A stretch of 64,000 bases of DNA from Amaranthus tricolor. Its lineage: Eukaryota; Streptophyta; Magnoliopsida; Caryophyllales; Amaranthaceae. Positions 12,467 through 23,449 of this stretch are shown piece after piece. Within the stretch, counting starts at the first letter, position 1. Each line of letters starts with the position of its first letter. Under the pieces are notes generated by a model. That model worked only from the letters and a program-made list of their open reading frames with translations. It did no database searches and had not been told where the DNA came from. A program made the position numbers and the translations under genes. The stretch lies in contig NC_080060.1 of assembly GCF_026212465.1 (NCBI RefSeq), forward strand, positions 18,623,790 to 18,687,789, written 5' to 3'.

Positions 12467-12688
12467 CTTCCTCCTGAGTCCCATTTCAGTATGCATCCCA
12501 TTTTTTTAAATGTTGTTTATCAATAACTCATAATTTGCATTTTACTCCGACTAAATAAGTTTAAAAACATATTTAAGTAGAAATCTAGCCTGTTTGATTC
12601 GTCTTAATATATAAATTAATAATATTTATTTTTTTTAATTATGCAACATTGGATATCCAATGGGGCGCATAAGCTAGGACGAAAGAAG
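12467..12688. mobile_element. Stowaway-like MITE (222 bp, TA target)
   Basis: The left end is CTTCCTCCTGAGTCCCATTT and the inverse of the right end is CTTCTTTCGTCCTAGC, both continuing to a GCATCCC/GCGCCCC block. TA flanks both ends (12465-12466 and 12689-12690). Non-coding. Confidence 0.75.
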
Positions 12689-12707
12689 TAACACAAATTA
12701 ATATATA

Positions 12708-13350
12708 CTCCCTTCGTTCCTTAATAAAGTTCCCACATGAAATATTTACGAGAATTAAGAAAAATAGAATCTTTTAGATAATAAATATGTTATTTTATGA
12801 ATAAGAAATTTAATGAAAAAATTGGGTACCATAAACATTAAAAAAAAGTGAATGGAAAAAAATAAGGATCAAACCACAAATAATAAAAAATATTTTTATA
12901 AAATAAGAAACATGTAGAGACCATAAGGAAATAAAAATATTACTCCTTTCATTTCTTAATGAAGTTTTCACAATGAATGTTCACGAAAATTAAGAAAAAT
13001 AAAATATTTTAGATGGTGAATATATTATTTTATTAAATAATATATTTGATTAAGAAAACGTGAGGACCATAAACATAAAAAAAATATTAAAAGAAAGTTA
13101 ATGAAAAAAAATATAGAGACCACAACTAATAAAAAATATTTTTATAAAGTTATAGGAAACAATTGGGATATAAGAAATATAAAAATTTAAAATTAAGTAA
13201 GTGGAAAATATGTGAGGACCATAAACATTATTAAATAAACAAGGTTATTTTTGTCAAAAAATTATGATATTAATAGATAATTTTTTTATGAGAACAACAA
13301 ATGAAACACACTAAATGACAAATGAGAACTTCTTTAAGGAACGGAGAAAG
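12708..13350. mobile_element. Stowaway-like MITE with internal duplication (643 bp)
   Basis: The left end CTCCCTTCGTTCCTTAATAA and the inverse of the right end CTTTCTCCGTTCCTTAAAGA are good inverted repeats. TA flanks both ends (12706-12707 and 13351-13352). An internal second start-like block at about 12943 (CTCCTTTCATTTCTTAATGA) and the repeated GAGGACCATAAACATTA (about 13051, 13215, 13378) indicate internal duplication or nesting. Non-coding. Confidence 0.8.
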
Positions 13351-13352
13351 TA

Positions 13353-13809
13353 AAATGTCATTAGTAAAGGATATACGAGGACCATAAACATTATTAAATA
13401 TACTACTATTAAAATAATAGTAAATAAGGTTATTTTTTTATAAAATTTATAATATAAATAAAAAACTTTTGTATAGAAACAAGAAATAAAACCTCCAAAA
13501 TAACAAGTGTGAGTAATAATTGACTTGGTTAAACATACCTCTAAAAGTGAACATCCAACTCACTTTATATTAGCATTTTGGATTCACTCATGGTTAAATT
13601 TTCCAATGAAAATTAAGTAAAAGAAGAAAAAAAATAGGGAGAAAAATAATTTTTTTAAGTAATTTGATAGATTTATGTGAGCAAATCCCATCCCTATCCT
13701 TCTCTCTCCTCTTCAAGATTGGATACAAGAGGACATAAGAGGAAGAGAACATTTTTACAACAAAACCCCCCAAAAAAAGAGATTCAAACATTGAAGTCAT
13801 TGATTGATT
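13353..13809 (+). promoter_or_regulatory. NLP gene upstream region and 5' leader
   Basis: This ~460-bp stretch lies between the last MITE and the NLP start codon. It ends in a pyrimidine-rich leader (CCTATCCTTCTCTCTCCTC near 13693) and an A-rich leader just before ATG at 13810. No convincing TATA box could be fixed. A short promoter bounded by transposons is inferred from position only. Confidence 0.4.
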
Positions 13810-16800
13810 ATGTCCGAAGCAGCAACAACAGCTACAGCTGAAATTGAAGAAGAAAATCATCAACAGTCTTCATCTTTCTTTGCTCATAATTGCAATAATT
13901 TTCCAAGAATTAGGGAGTTTCAATCAGGTGTGACGCAGCTACACCATACAATTTTAGACCCTTCATCAACCTTCATGGACCTTGATTTTGGGGATCTAGA
14001 TGCTTCATGGTCATTTGATCAGATCCCAACTTCTCCAGTTCTTATTACTACTTCCGAACAACCTTTTTCCCCTCTTTGGGCTTTTGCTGATGAACGGAAT
14101 CCTCCTGGAATACGAATTCCTGCTGACCTTTCTCGGTTTCCTCCTTGTATGCTTTTTTTTTTCTTTTGTCTAAAAATGGAAAGCTTTTTTTGGTAATAAT
14201 TGGAAAGTTAATGTTGTAAAAGTTTGTTCAGTTTAAATAAATTTACTTTAATTTGTGGGGTTTTCAATCGGGATTTATTTGTTTCGAATGGAAGGAAAAC
14301 AAATGAGGTTTCAAAAGTTAAAATTGGTGGGTTTTTATTACTTTATACAATTTTAATGAAAAAAATGGAAACTCTTTAGCTTGAATTGATGGGATATGTG
14401 AGAAAAATGGAAGGGAAAAATAAGGGTTGAATTGATGAATATTTTATTTGTGATTGTATTGTTTTGATGAATTAAAATAAAAGACAACTTTAGCTTGGGT
14501 TTAACTCAATATTTCCCAATACTTGTTCTTTTGACTTTAGTTATCATGTTGAAATTCTACTGATTTGCAATAGGTTAGGTAAGGAACATCAATGGTGGAT
14601 AGGTCTATGTGAGTTTAGGTCTTTGACTATTGGGTAGTCTTGATTGGTGATTGATTGTAAAAATGTCTATTGCAAGTTGGGATTTTGATCATTGGATACC
14701 TGAAAGTAGATAATGAATCAGCTTAATGATGAACTTTGTGAATAGTATTGTGACTTTGGTTCTTCCATGGTATTTATTTCTTTGTGATTTTGTTGCTATA
14801 GGTAATCCAGAACCTGCAGGTGAAAATGGAGGGTGTGAGGCTGGCAATGATGATGATGATGATGATGATGATAAAAAGGAGGTTCCTACTCCGGTTTTGG
14901 GGTTCGCTCCAATTGAGAATTTTGATGTATCCTTTATAATTAAAGAAAGGATGACACAGGCACTTAGGTACTTCAAAGAATCAACAGAACAGAACCAGAT
15001 TTTAGCTCAAATTTGGGCACCTATAAAGAGTGGAAATAATTATGTGCTAACAACTTCTGGGCAGCCGTTTGTTCTAGGGCCACACAGTAATGGGTTGAAT
15101 CAGTATAGAACAGTATCTTTGATGTATATGTTTTCAGTTGATGGGGAGAGTGCGACAAATTTGGGGTTGCCTGGGCGTGTGTTTAGACAAAAGTTGCCGG
15201 AGTGGACACCAGATGTGCAGTACTACTCGAGCAAAGAATATCCAAGAGTGAATCATGCTAAGCATTATAATGTAAGAGGAACATTGGCTTTGCCAGTACT
15301 TGAACCTTCAGGGCAGTCCTGTGTTGGTGTGCTTGAGCTTATTATGACTTCGCAGAAGATCAACTATGCTCCTGAGGTTGATAAAGTCTGCAAAGCTCTT
15401 GAGGTTCGTCTATCTTCTTATAAAACCCGAATTCATTCATTTTTCTATCGCCTCGTTTCAGCTCCTTTCCCTGTGTTGTGGTTCAGAAATATCTGATTTA
15501 ATGTGTTTTTTAACTTAGAGTCTGGCCATGTGTTTGAGTGATTTCTTTTCTGTACATTTTTGCTGATGTATCCTTATCAAGCTTATAAATTGGGATGTTA
15601 TTTTGTTGTATGCTGCTCTTTTTGAGGATGAGAAGTTTTTATTAAGTTGCTTCTGTATCGTGGTCTTTTGATGCTTCGGTCCTTCTCAATCACTACATAT
15701 TGAGAGGTGGATAGGAATTCATTCTGTATTTGGTGAAAGATGAAGCATGGAATACAGTATAGAAGTTGTATGCTTGATATTAAATGGATCTAATGCAAAA
15801 TTTACAGCAGGAATTATGTTAGGCAGGGTGAATTTCATATGCATTACTTCCAATTGAAGTGTCCATGTATTTCTTTCCTCATATTCGGGCATCACTGCAT
15901 CAGCATATGACAACGTCAATTAAGGACAGTCAAAGACCAAGGGACATAACATATGCCGTTACTTGCAATTGAAGTGTTATTTCATAGAGTTTTAGCCACA
16001 AGGATTATTCTATCTGATCAACAATATGTGCGCAGCAAAACTAGATTTAGAGTATCTCAGTTTAGGATTAAAAATAATTAGCATTTAATTAATTCTAAAC
16101 AAATATTAAGATGAAGAAATTGAAGAGTATCATTGTGGAAGGAACGGTTTTGCTACTTGTCATTATAAACTTCTAGTTCGTCCATCTATATATGTCTGTT
16201 CACGTATTTATCTAATATGTGCTCACAGAATTTCAGCTCTTTTGTAGGCAGTAAATCTAAAGAGTTCAAAGATTGTGGATCATCCGAATATCCAGGTAAA
16301 TGGTCTTGCAATGCTTAAGTTCCAGAGTCTCCATAATCTCTAAAGACTTATAGTAAGATGATCCTTGTGCAGATCTGCAATGAAGGTCGTCAAAATGCGC
16401 TCGCTGAGATCTTGGAAGTATTAACAGAGGTATGCGAAACTTATAAATTACCTCTGGCGCAGACTTGGGTTCCATGCAGGCATAGGAGTGTTTTAGCGTA
16501 TGGGGGTGGTTTCAAGAAAAGTTGTTCCAGCTTTGACGGAAGCTGTATGGGACAAGTATGCATGTCCACAACTGATGTTGCATTCTATGTTGTAGATGCT
16601 CATATGTGGGGCTTCCGAGAAGCCTGTGCTGAGCATCATCTTCAGAAAGGGCAGGGTGTTGCTGGCAGGTCATTTTCATCCCACGGATTGAGTTTCTGCA
16701 GAGATATTTCACAATTTTGTAAAATCGAATACCCCTTGGTTCACTATGCTCGTATGTTTGGGTTAACCGGAAGTTTTTCCATCTGTTTAAGGAGCAAGCA

Positions 16801-18490
16801 TACAGGGGATGATGATTATGTTCTCGAGTTTTTCCTCCCTCTTAGCTTAACAGACATTTCAGAGCAGCTCAGCTTACTAGACTCAATACTGGCAACAATG
16901 GAGCGTGATCTGCAGAATTTGATGATTGCTTCTGGGAGAACACTGGAAGAGGAAAAGAAACACATTGAAATCATTGAAGTGTCAACGGATGAGAATCCAG
17001 ACTTACAAGTTGAATCTAACCTGTCGACTAGACCTCTATCGGTGATAGAACCGATAAATGGTGTACTACCATCGACAAAGAATTCCCCTCCCCAGTCGGT
17101 AGAACCAGATGCTAGAAATGCAGAAGAAAGTGTTGAAGCTGCGAGGATCAAGATTAAGGCACCCAAGAAACCCTCAGAAAGAAAACGTGGAAAAGCTGAA
17201 AAGCAAATAAGCTTAGAGGTTCTTCAGCAGTATTTTGCTGGAAGCCTAAAAGATGCCGCAAAAAGCCTTGGAGGTTTGTATTTGTTTTATTCATATTGAC
17301 TTGTCAGTTGTGTTTAGGTTTAAATCCTATTTCTAAATGACAAGCGTAAGATTATGGCTGGCTGCTGAGGAACTAAAATTAATGCCTTGTGGTTTTTAAC
17401 AGTGTGCCCGACAACTATGAAGCGGATCTGTAGGCAGCATGGCATATCACGATGGCCATCTCGCAAAATCAATAAGGTGAATCGATCTCTAACAAAGCTC
17501 AAGCGTGTGATTGAATCTGTCCAAGGTACTGATGGAACATTTAGCTTGACGTCCCTAGCTCAACCTACTGTTCCTGTACCTGTTGGATCTATTACTTGGC
17601 CTGCTGGTGTGAATGGAACTTGTCAGCAGCAATCACCTACATATGTACCTGTAGATCTTCCGGATGAAAGGAGTGAAATGCCGCAACCCAAACAAAGAGT
17701 TGATGGGCAGGCAAGTGGCAGGGCGTCAAGTCATGAAGAAAGGATTCATGAGCAGAACGGCTTTGTATCTAAAGCAAGTGGGTCCCGGGAGGTAAGTGCA
17801 GCGACATCTACTTCTCATGGATCATGTCATGGAAGTCCTGGAACTGAAAGCACCCAACAAAATGGCCATTTTCTTCTCAACTTTCACGAACAAGCAGGAA
17901 ACTCGACAGGTTTGATTTGTCAACCAAATGGAGAATTACGTTTATCTGTTGGTTACTTGATGCCAGATGCCCTCCTTGCAGCACATCATCCTCAAGAAGC
18001 CTTTTGTGGCATGCTTCTTGAGGATGCAGGGAGCTCAAAAGATTTAAGAAATCTTTGTCCTTCAGCTGCCGAGGCCAATGTAGATGAAGTCATCCCTGAA
18101 CAAGGATGGATAAACCAGCCTTGTCCGAACCAATCTCCTAGAGTAGCTATGAGTGCTGCTGGTATGATACCCAGGTTTTCTTCAAAGCAAGATATAAAAA
18201 CTGTTACAATAAAGGCCACATTTAGAGAAGATATTATCAGATTTAGGTTTTCTTTGAGTTCTAACATTGTCGAGTTGAAAGAGGAGGTGGCAAAAAGGTT
18301 TAAACTCGAAGTGGGCACATTCGAGATAAAGTACCTTGACGATGATCACGAATGGGTATTGATAGCTTGTGATTCGGACCTACAAGAGTGCCTAGATGTA
18401 TCAAAATCATCAGGAAGCAATATGATCAGACTGTTAATTCATGACATATTATGTAATCTTGGAAGTTCATGCGAAAGCTCGGGGGAATAA
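13810..18490 (+). CDS. NLP7: NIN-like protein, NLP6/7 type (RWP-RK, PB1), 5 exons
   Basis: Nuclear transcription factor of the NIN-like family; in Arabidopsis NLP6/7 bind nitrate-responsive promoters and NLP7 acts as a nitrate sensor. Coding exons by GT-AG sites: 13810-14146, 14802-15403, 16248-16295, 16373-17273, 17403-18490. The sum is 2976 bases, phase-consistent, giving 991 residues against about 960 in Arabidopsis NLP7. The N-terminal GAF-like region (about 155-500) holds LGLPGRVFRQKLPEWTP and LAEILEVLTEVCETY. An Asp8 run lies at 129-136. The RWP-RK domain spans about 605-668, with RWPSRK at 646-651. PB1 spans about 894-975, with a basic N-part and an acidic YLDDDHEWV cluster for oligomerisation. 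The C-terminus LGSSCESSGE is typical of the NLP6/7 clade; NLP6 and NLP7 cannot be separated here. The true start is the ATG at 13810. Exon 3 is only 48 bases. No breaks seen. Confidence 0.95.
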
Positions 18491-18830
18491 TCAAAGGGTT
18501 TGAAGAATAGATATTTGGCTTAGGTTGTAACTCATTCTTGTTGTAGTAGTATTAGGAAGGTGGGAAAGTCGGAAATTGTAAATTGGTGTATTAGTTGGGT
18601 TGTCTACGCAAGCTGTAAATAGTTTGCTGGTGTTTTACTAGGGTGAGACTCACACAATGTGGATTTTGTTCTCTTTTGTCTTCAGTTTTGCTGAATTTTG
18701 TTCTCAGTTCCTTGTAATTGTAAACATAAAATTTTCAGTTATATAACATTGTTTTCCTCAAAGAAAATTACTGATTGAGACTTTTTACTAATGCAATATA
18801 ATATTTTGAAGACACAAGTATATATAAAGC
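18491..18830 (+). other. NLP 3' UTR and downstream spacer
   Basis: T- and G-rich sequence following the TAA, typical of a plant 3' UTR. Several poly(A)-signal-like stretches occur (TGTAAT, ATATAA around 18715-18745). No separate gene seen. Confidence 0.45.
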
Positions 18831-19389
18831 CTTACTCTATATATTAACGGTTTGGCCTATTACGCTTCTGAACCTCCCCTGCCCAAGTGCAATCCATACC
18901 GAGAGGTGAGCGCAACCCTTAGTGCAGCTTCTGAACCTTCTGAATTCCTCACACTCCTGCCAATGGACGCAGTCACTGAAACTCTTAGTGCAGATTGTAT
19001 ATTCGCTTCCACACCCTCGGAGCTGGCGACTGCCAATAGATCCCACTTTTTGGTTGAATACTTCCCTAGTGTTGCACACAAGCTGATTTACTCCATAACA
19101 CAAACACACCAACAACAAATGTAAAAATAGAGCCTTCTTCAACCTTTGACTTTCTCTATTTTAGCCCTTCACGGCTCAATTGGGTGACTTTTTTCCTGCT
19201 TAATTCACTTTGTATTCATCTCTATTCTGTCAGATTATGTCTGCTATTATTGGTGGGCTTGTTAGTGTTTGCACCCTCAATGTCTATAATAAGAGAAATT
19301 TGAGGATCATTTCAGTTTTTCATTCCCTTTCTTGATAATTTTTCTTTACTTTTCATCCTGAAACCATGGAAACTGAAACCGATGTAAAT
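18831..19389. other. Unexplained less AT-rich segment, open in several frames
   Basis: From about 18850 to 19090 the DNA is less AT-rich and open in three frames (plus 18852-19124; minus 18837-19142 and 18860-19081), but no translation matches a family I know. An imperfect internal duplication is visible (CCTTAGTGCAGCTTCTGAACC and CTCTTAGTGCAGATTG). It is followed by an AT-rich intron-like stretch ending TGTGTAG at 19408, just before the LRR relic. Confidence 0.3.
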
Positions 19390-21128
19390 GAAATTTTTTA
19401 TGTGTAGTCATCTGTAAGAAAGGAGATTACTCGAGTCTCAAGCTTATACCCGGATGGGCACCTGTATTTGTTGGAGGATCCAATGCAATGGATTCCTAAC
19501 AACCCAGCTTCTCTTCGGTTGGTTAGAAACTTGGAGTTGAATTTGGATATAATATCTGATGATGAAGAGAAAATAGGAAAATCCTTCGAGCAGCTACCAG
19601 AACTTTTCCGGCTCTATATGGTCATACCTCAAATACTTGCCTAATACCATCTTAAGCCTACAAAAAATAGAATACTTGGAAGTTAGAGGCTATATACTTT
19701 CGGAATTACCACAAAATTTAGGTGAGTTGAAAAGCCTAAAACATCTCTATGTTTGTGACAGTCAATGTCTGAAGTTCCTTCCTGATAGCATTACAAATCT
19801 GCAGAATCCAATAACTTTAGATCTCTCATATTGTCATTCTCTCACAAATTTGCCTGTAAATTTGGGCCAATTGGTCAACCTTAGACATCTTTCTCTTCTT
19901 GGTTGTCCGCTTACGTCCCTTCCAGATTCCATGGCTAAACTCTGCAGCTTAGAGACCTTAGATCTCTCAGGATGCTGTGCTGTCAAAGATTACCCACAAT
20001 TTTTGGGTCGGTTGTTCAACCTTAAAAATCTGTCTCTTTGTTTTGCTGTTTCAACTTCTACAACATGCCAAATCCATTCAATTTAGAAAGTTTACATCTC
20101 TGTGGGAAATGTGACTGCATCACAGAATTATCGGCATGTTTGGATGTCGGCCTTAAGCACCTCTCTTTTCATGACTGTGGTGACATCGAGTTCCTTCCTG
20201 ATAGCATATCTAAACTGTCGAGTTTGGAAAATTAGTTCTCAAAGGGAAATTTTCTGATGATCCCTTAACATTGCCAATGAATTTTAATGTGTTGGTTAGC
20301 CTTAAAAGTCTCTCACATGAGGCTTATGACAAGATCGAGTCTCTTCCTGAGAGCTTGACAAAGTTATATCAAATCTAGTAACTTTCATATTCGACAGATA
20401 TTTTGAGCTCAAAGATTTGCCTCCGAACATGGATCAGTTGGTCAGCCTTAGACATCTATTTCTGATCGGATTTTGTGGTATAGAGTCCTTCCCTGACAGC
20501 CTAACGAAGCTATCGAACTTGGAAACTACATTTATACGGACTGTCTGATTATAGTATTCCCCTTGTAGAGTTGCCAGCAAGTTTTGATCAGTTGATAGGC
20601 CTTAGACATCTCTCTATTGGATATTGTGAAATTTGGTCTCTTCCTGATAGCATTACCAATCTATCTAACTTGGAAACCTCAATCCTTAAAGGATGTGATA
20701 ACCTTACAGCTTTGCCAGTGAATATGGGACGGTTGGTCAATCTGAGATGCCTCTCACTCGAGTCTTTTCCTATCGAGTCCCTCCCTAATGTTGGTGGGCT
20801 TCACAACTGGAAATCCTTAGGATTGACCTCTTACAGTCTCAGAAAATTACCTGAAGATTTGGGTGAGTTCGTAAAATTGGTTCGCCTTAATATCGGTAGT
20901 AGTGAAATCAAGTGCCTTCCTAGTAGCATCTGTAAGCTACACAATTTACAGTCCCTAATCCTTTCCGACTGTTTCAGACTCGAAACGCTATTGCCTCTTA
21001 GTCTAAATGATTCTCCGCTCATTACTGCTGTTGACTGTAAGAAAATTCAAGAAACAACCTGGGGTGAACTCAGAAAGGAAATCACTCCCTTTTCTCAGCA
21101 GATGGTTAATGAGCAGGCTACCAGATGA
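19390..21128 (+). pseudogene. LRR array, broken relic of an NBS-LRR-type gene
   Basis: Plus-strand leucine-rich repeats of the NBS-LRR type (L..L..L.L..C..L..LP..) such as LVNLRHLSLLGCPLTSLPDS and LVNLRCLSLESFPIESLP. At least a dozen repeats are visible, in pieces: 19405-19640, 19637-20086, 20038-20235, a stop-rich stretch 20236-20570, then 20571-21128 ending QQMVNEQATR. Frames change near 19640, 20060, 20240, 20390 and 20560, so the gene cannot encode one protein as it stands. No NB-ARC motifs (P-loop, GLPL, MHD) are seen upstream, so the nucleotide-binding half is missing. An acceptor-like TGTGTAG at 19402-19408 suggests the first piece was once an exon. Family class likely; ortholog unknown. 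Confidence 0.8.
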
Positions 21129-22059
21129 ACCTTTGAAAGTATTGGATGCTGCTTCATTTCCTAATGGTTTGTGTTTTTGTATTACTTGTGTTGTTCCGAA
21201 ATTATCGAAATTCTTCATCGAGTTTTGCCTTTCTGATCATTGCAAAAATTGTTCATATGTGGTAGATCCTTCCCATGCTTAATGTCTAAAGTACTTACAG
21301 CCTGCAGGTCTACATTGAACCATAAGATAAGAGATTTTGGAACCATGGGAAAATCAAGCAGAAAAAGGGAGCACCGCAAGAGAAACAGGAAACACAATAA
21401 TGTATCTCCCTCCCCGAGTTCTGTACGACTCAACTTGATTGACCCAGGACTCAATTGGCAATCAACCAAAAAAAGGAAAAGGAAACAATGATGTAATGCG
21501 AACAGGAAATGCAATAGTGAATTACCCTACATATATAATTCTATAAATCTCAACCTGATCAACCCTATTAATCAAGCAAGTAAAGAGCATACTGTAGAGT
21601 GAGTAGATGGTGAAATTCAGTACTCCTTGCTATCAATCAACCAAATTTAGTACTTTCCCATTACCTCAACTACTCGTGTCTCAGGTGTCTCAAATCCTTA
21701 ACACTGGAACATAAGTAAGATACTTGAACACTTAAATTTGATTTAAAATCGAAATTTCTTCTTGAAATTGCCAAGTCAAACAAGGATAAGTATTCCTGTC
21801 GAAAATATGTAACAAAATCAAACTATTTGACATTTATATTTGTTATACTTATATACCAGCAAGAAAAATTGCATTTTGATGAACCCAAAAAATGTAGTAG
21901 TACTCGTAGTTTTTGTTTGTCCAATAAAATCACAAAATATTCATTTTCCTCCTTCCACTATATGATAATTCCTTTTGACAAAATGAAGAATACAAGTGCT
22001 CTATGTAGATAAGAACAACTAAATTAACCGAGGATCAATCATTATAGTTTTACATTGAA
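21129..22059. other. Downstream spacer, no gene supported
   Basis: AT-rich DNA following the LRR relic. An 83-codon frame (21240-21491) is Lys/Arg-rich at its end (KKRKRKQ) but matches nothing known and has no second exon in sight. It is not called. Confidence 0.4.
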
Positions 22060-22641
22060 ATGGCAATATTGAAAACAAAAACCCTAATTCAAGAACTTAA
22101 ACAATTATGCATATTTCATCTTCAAACAAACAACACAAAATAATTAACATGGTTCACCCAATATAGGAGATGTCTACACCTAGCCTAAATGTATTTATTG
22201 ATTAAACAAAAGCTTCCTAGAAGCTTAAATGGCTTACAATTGTGTTTTGGGATTTTGGGGAAGAAGAGAGATTATAGAGATTATGGGGATTGATTAAACT
22301 AGAGAGAGATTAGGAATATGTATTATGATATCTAACTAATGTCATTTGTGATTAGTTACATAATCACAATTACAAATATCAAGGCCTAATCCTAAACAGA
22401 GGAAGAAACATATCAAAAATAACAAACTCAGCAACTGAACATCAACAAAAGTCGAGTCAGTTTTTATTTTGGCCATCAGACAAGCCGACTCGGCTATTTT
22501 CTATGTGAAAAAGCCTAAGTCGTTTTTCTAACTTTCTCTTAATCAATCCTTATGGACCCACTTTTATTTCCAAAATATCTCCAAGTGATGTCCAATATCA
22601 TGCCATGTTCCATGTGGACCCAAGGCACCCTAAAACCAACA
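22060..22641 (-). mobile_element. Copia 3' LTR (minus strand)
   Basis: Reading on minus, the LTR starts TGTTGGTTTTAGGGTGCC at 22641. It is directly preceded by the purine tract CAAGGTGAAGAT, the usual copia polypurine-tract pattern. Toward its end it has ATTGGGTGAACCATGTTAA, the same U5-type block as in the LTR at 1811-2554. The pol remnant in the same orientation lies at 23450-24760. The outer (left) border is approximate. Confidence 0.65.
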
Positions 22642-22807
22642 ATCTTCACCTTGCCTTGTACCTGCCCATATTCCACAAATTACCATACCATCAAAAACAC
22701 ATAACACCAAACTTACAAAAACATCATCAAGAGCAAGTATGATATTAAAATCTCATCAGCACCAAAGTGTGTAAATCATATGAAGTACTATACTTGTTGA
22801 GACAATC

Positions 22808-23330
22808 ATAGGGCGGGCAAAAGTTGAGCTGACCTACTAACCTAATATGAACCTGATCCGAAATAAGTGGGTATGAATTGAGACTTTTGACTCAATTAAT
22901 TAAATTGATCGAACTGACCTCATCTGTTTATTAAATGGGTTAGGTTAAGAAATTTCAAACTTGAAACAAACATGTATAACTCATTCAATTATGTAAATTA
23001 ATATCAAGTTAAATCAATAAGTATAACGTGAACTTAATTCATTTAGTATTTTCCTAGTTTTCATAGTAAAATACAAAATAAACAAATCATAAAAAAAAAG
23101 TTCAAAATTGAAAACTAAAAAATAAGATGTCGTAAATGTAAAAAACCCTACACTGAAAACAAATAAACTGTTAAGTGGGTGGAAATGAGGTCGACCTGTT
23201 TTGTAGTCGATTGATGATGATCTTCGACCCAATTAATTAAACGAGTTTGATTTGGATCAAGGGGTTTCCAACCTATTTATATATGATCAGAAACCAAACT
23301 CGGCCCAACATGATCTATTTGACTGGCTTA
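22808..23330. mobile_element. hAT-like non-autonomous repeat
   Basis: It starts with TAGGGCGGGCAAAAGTTGAG, close to the hAT-type terminus TAGGG(T/C)G(G/T)CAAA. It continues with repeated (A)CCTGATCC/GGTTAGGTT-type subterminal words and ends near 23330 with CCCAACATGATCTATTTGAC. It lies inside the degenerate copia element (22060-24760). Related copies are near 11880 and 32712. Borders approximate. Confidence 0.45.
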
Positions 23331-23449
23331 GAAAATCACATACTCCTTTATACAAAACTCATGCATCTCCTCATAGCCCCACCTTCACTGCACACAAGTA
23401 AATCACATACTAAAGGAAAAAACCCAACCAAATTTACACATAGACTAAA

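Noticed and set aside
14689..14976. Minus-strand frame opposite NLP exon 2 with a Ser run
   Set aside because: The Ser run is the shadow of the Asp8-coding GAT repeat on the other strand.
18837..19142. 101-codon minus-strand frame with many Cys, looking like a small secreted peptide
   Set aside because: Two other frames over the same bases are equally open, Cys spacing fits no family I know, and there is no supporting promoter. Listed as an unexplained segment instead.
21240..21491. Lys/Arg-rich 83-codon frame after the LRR relic
   Set aside because: The basic tail is suggestive of nothing specific; no exon structure or homolog recognised.
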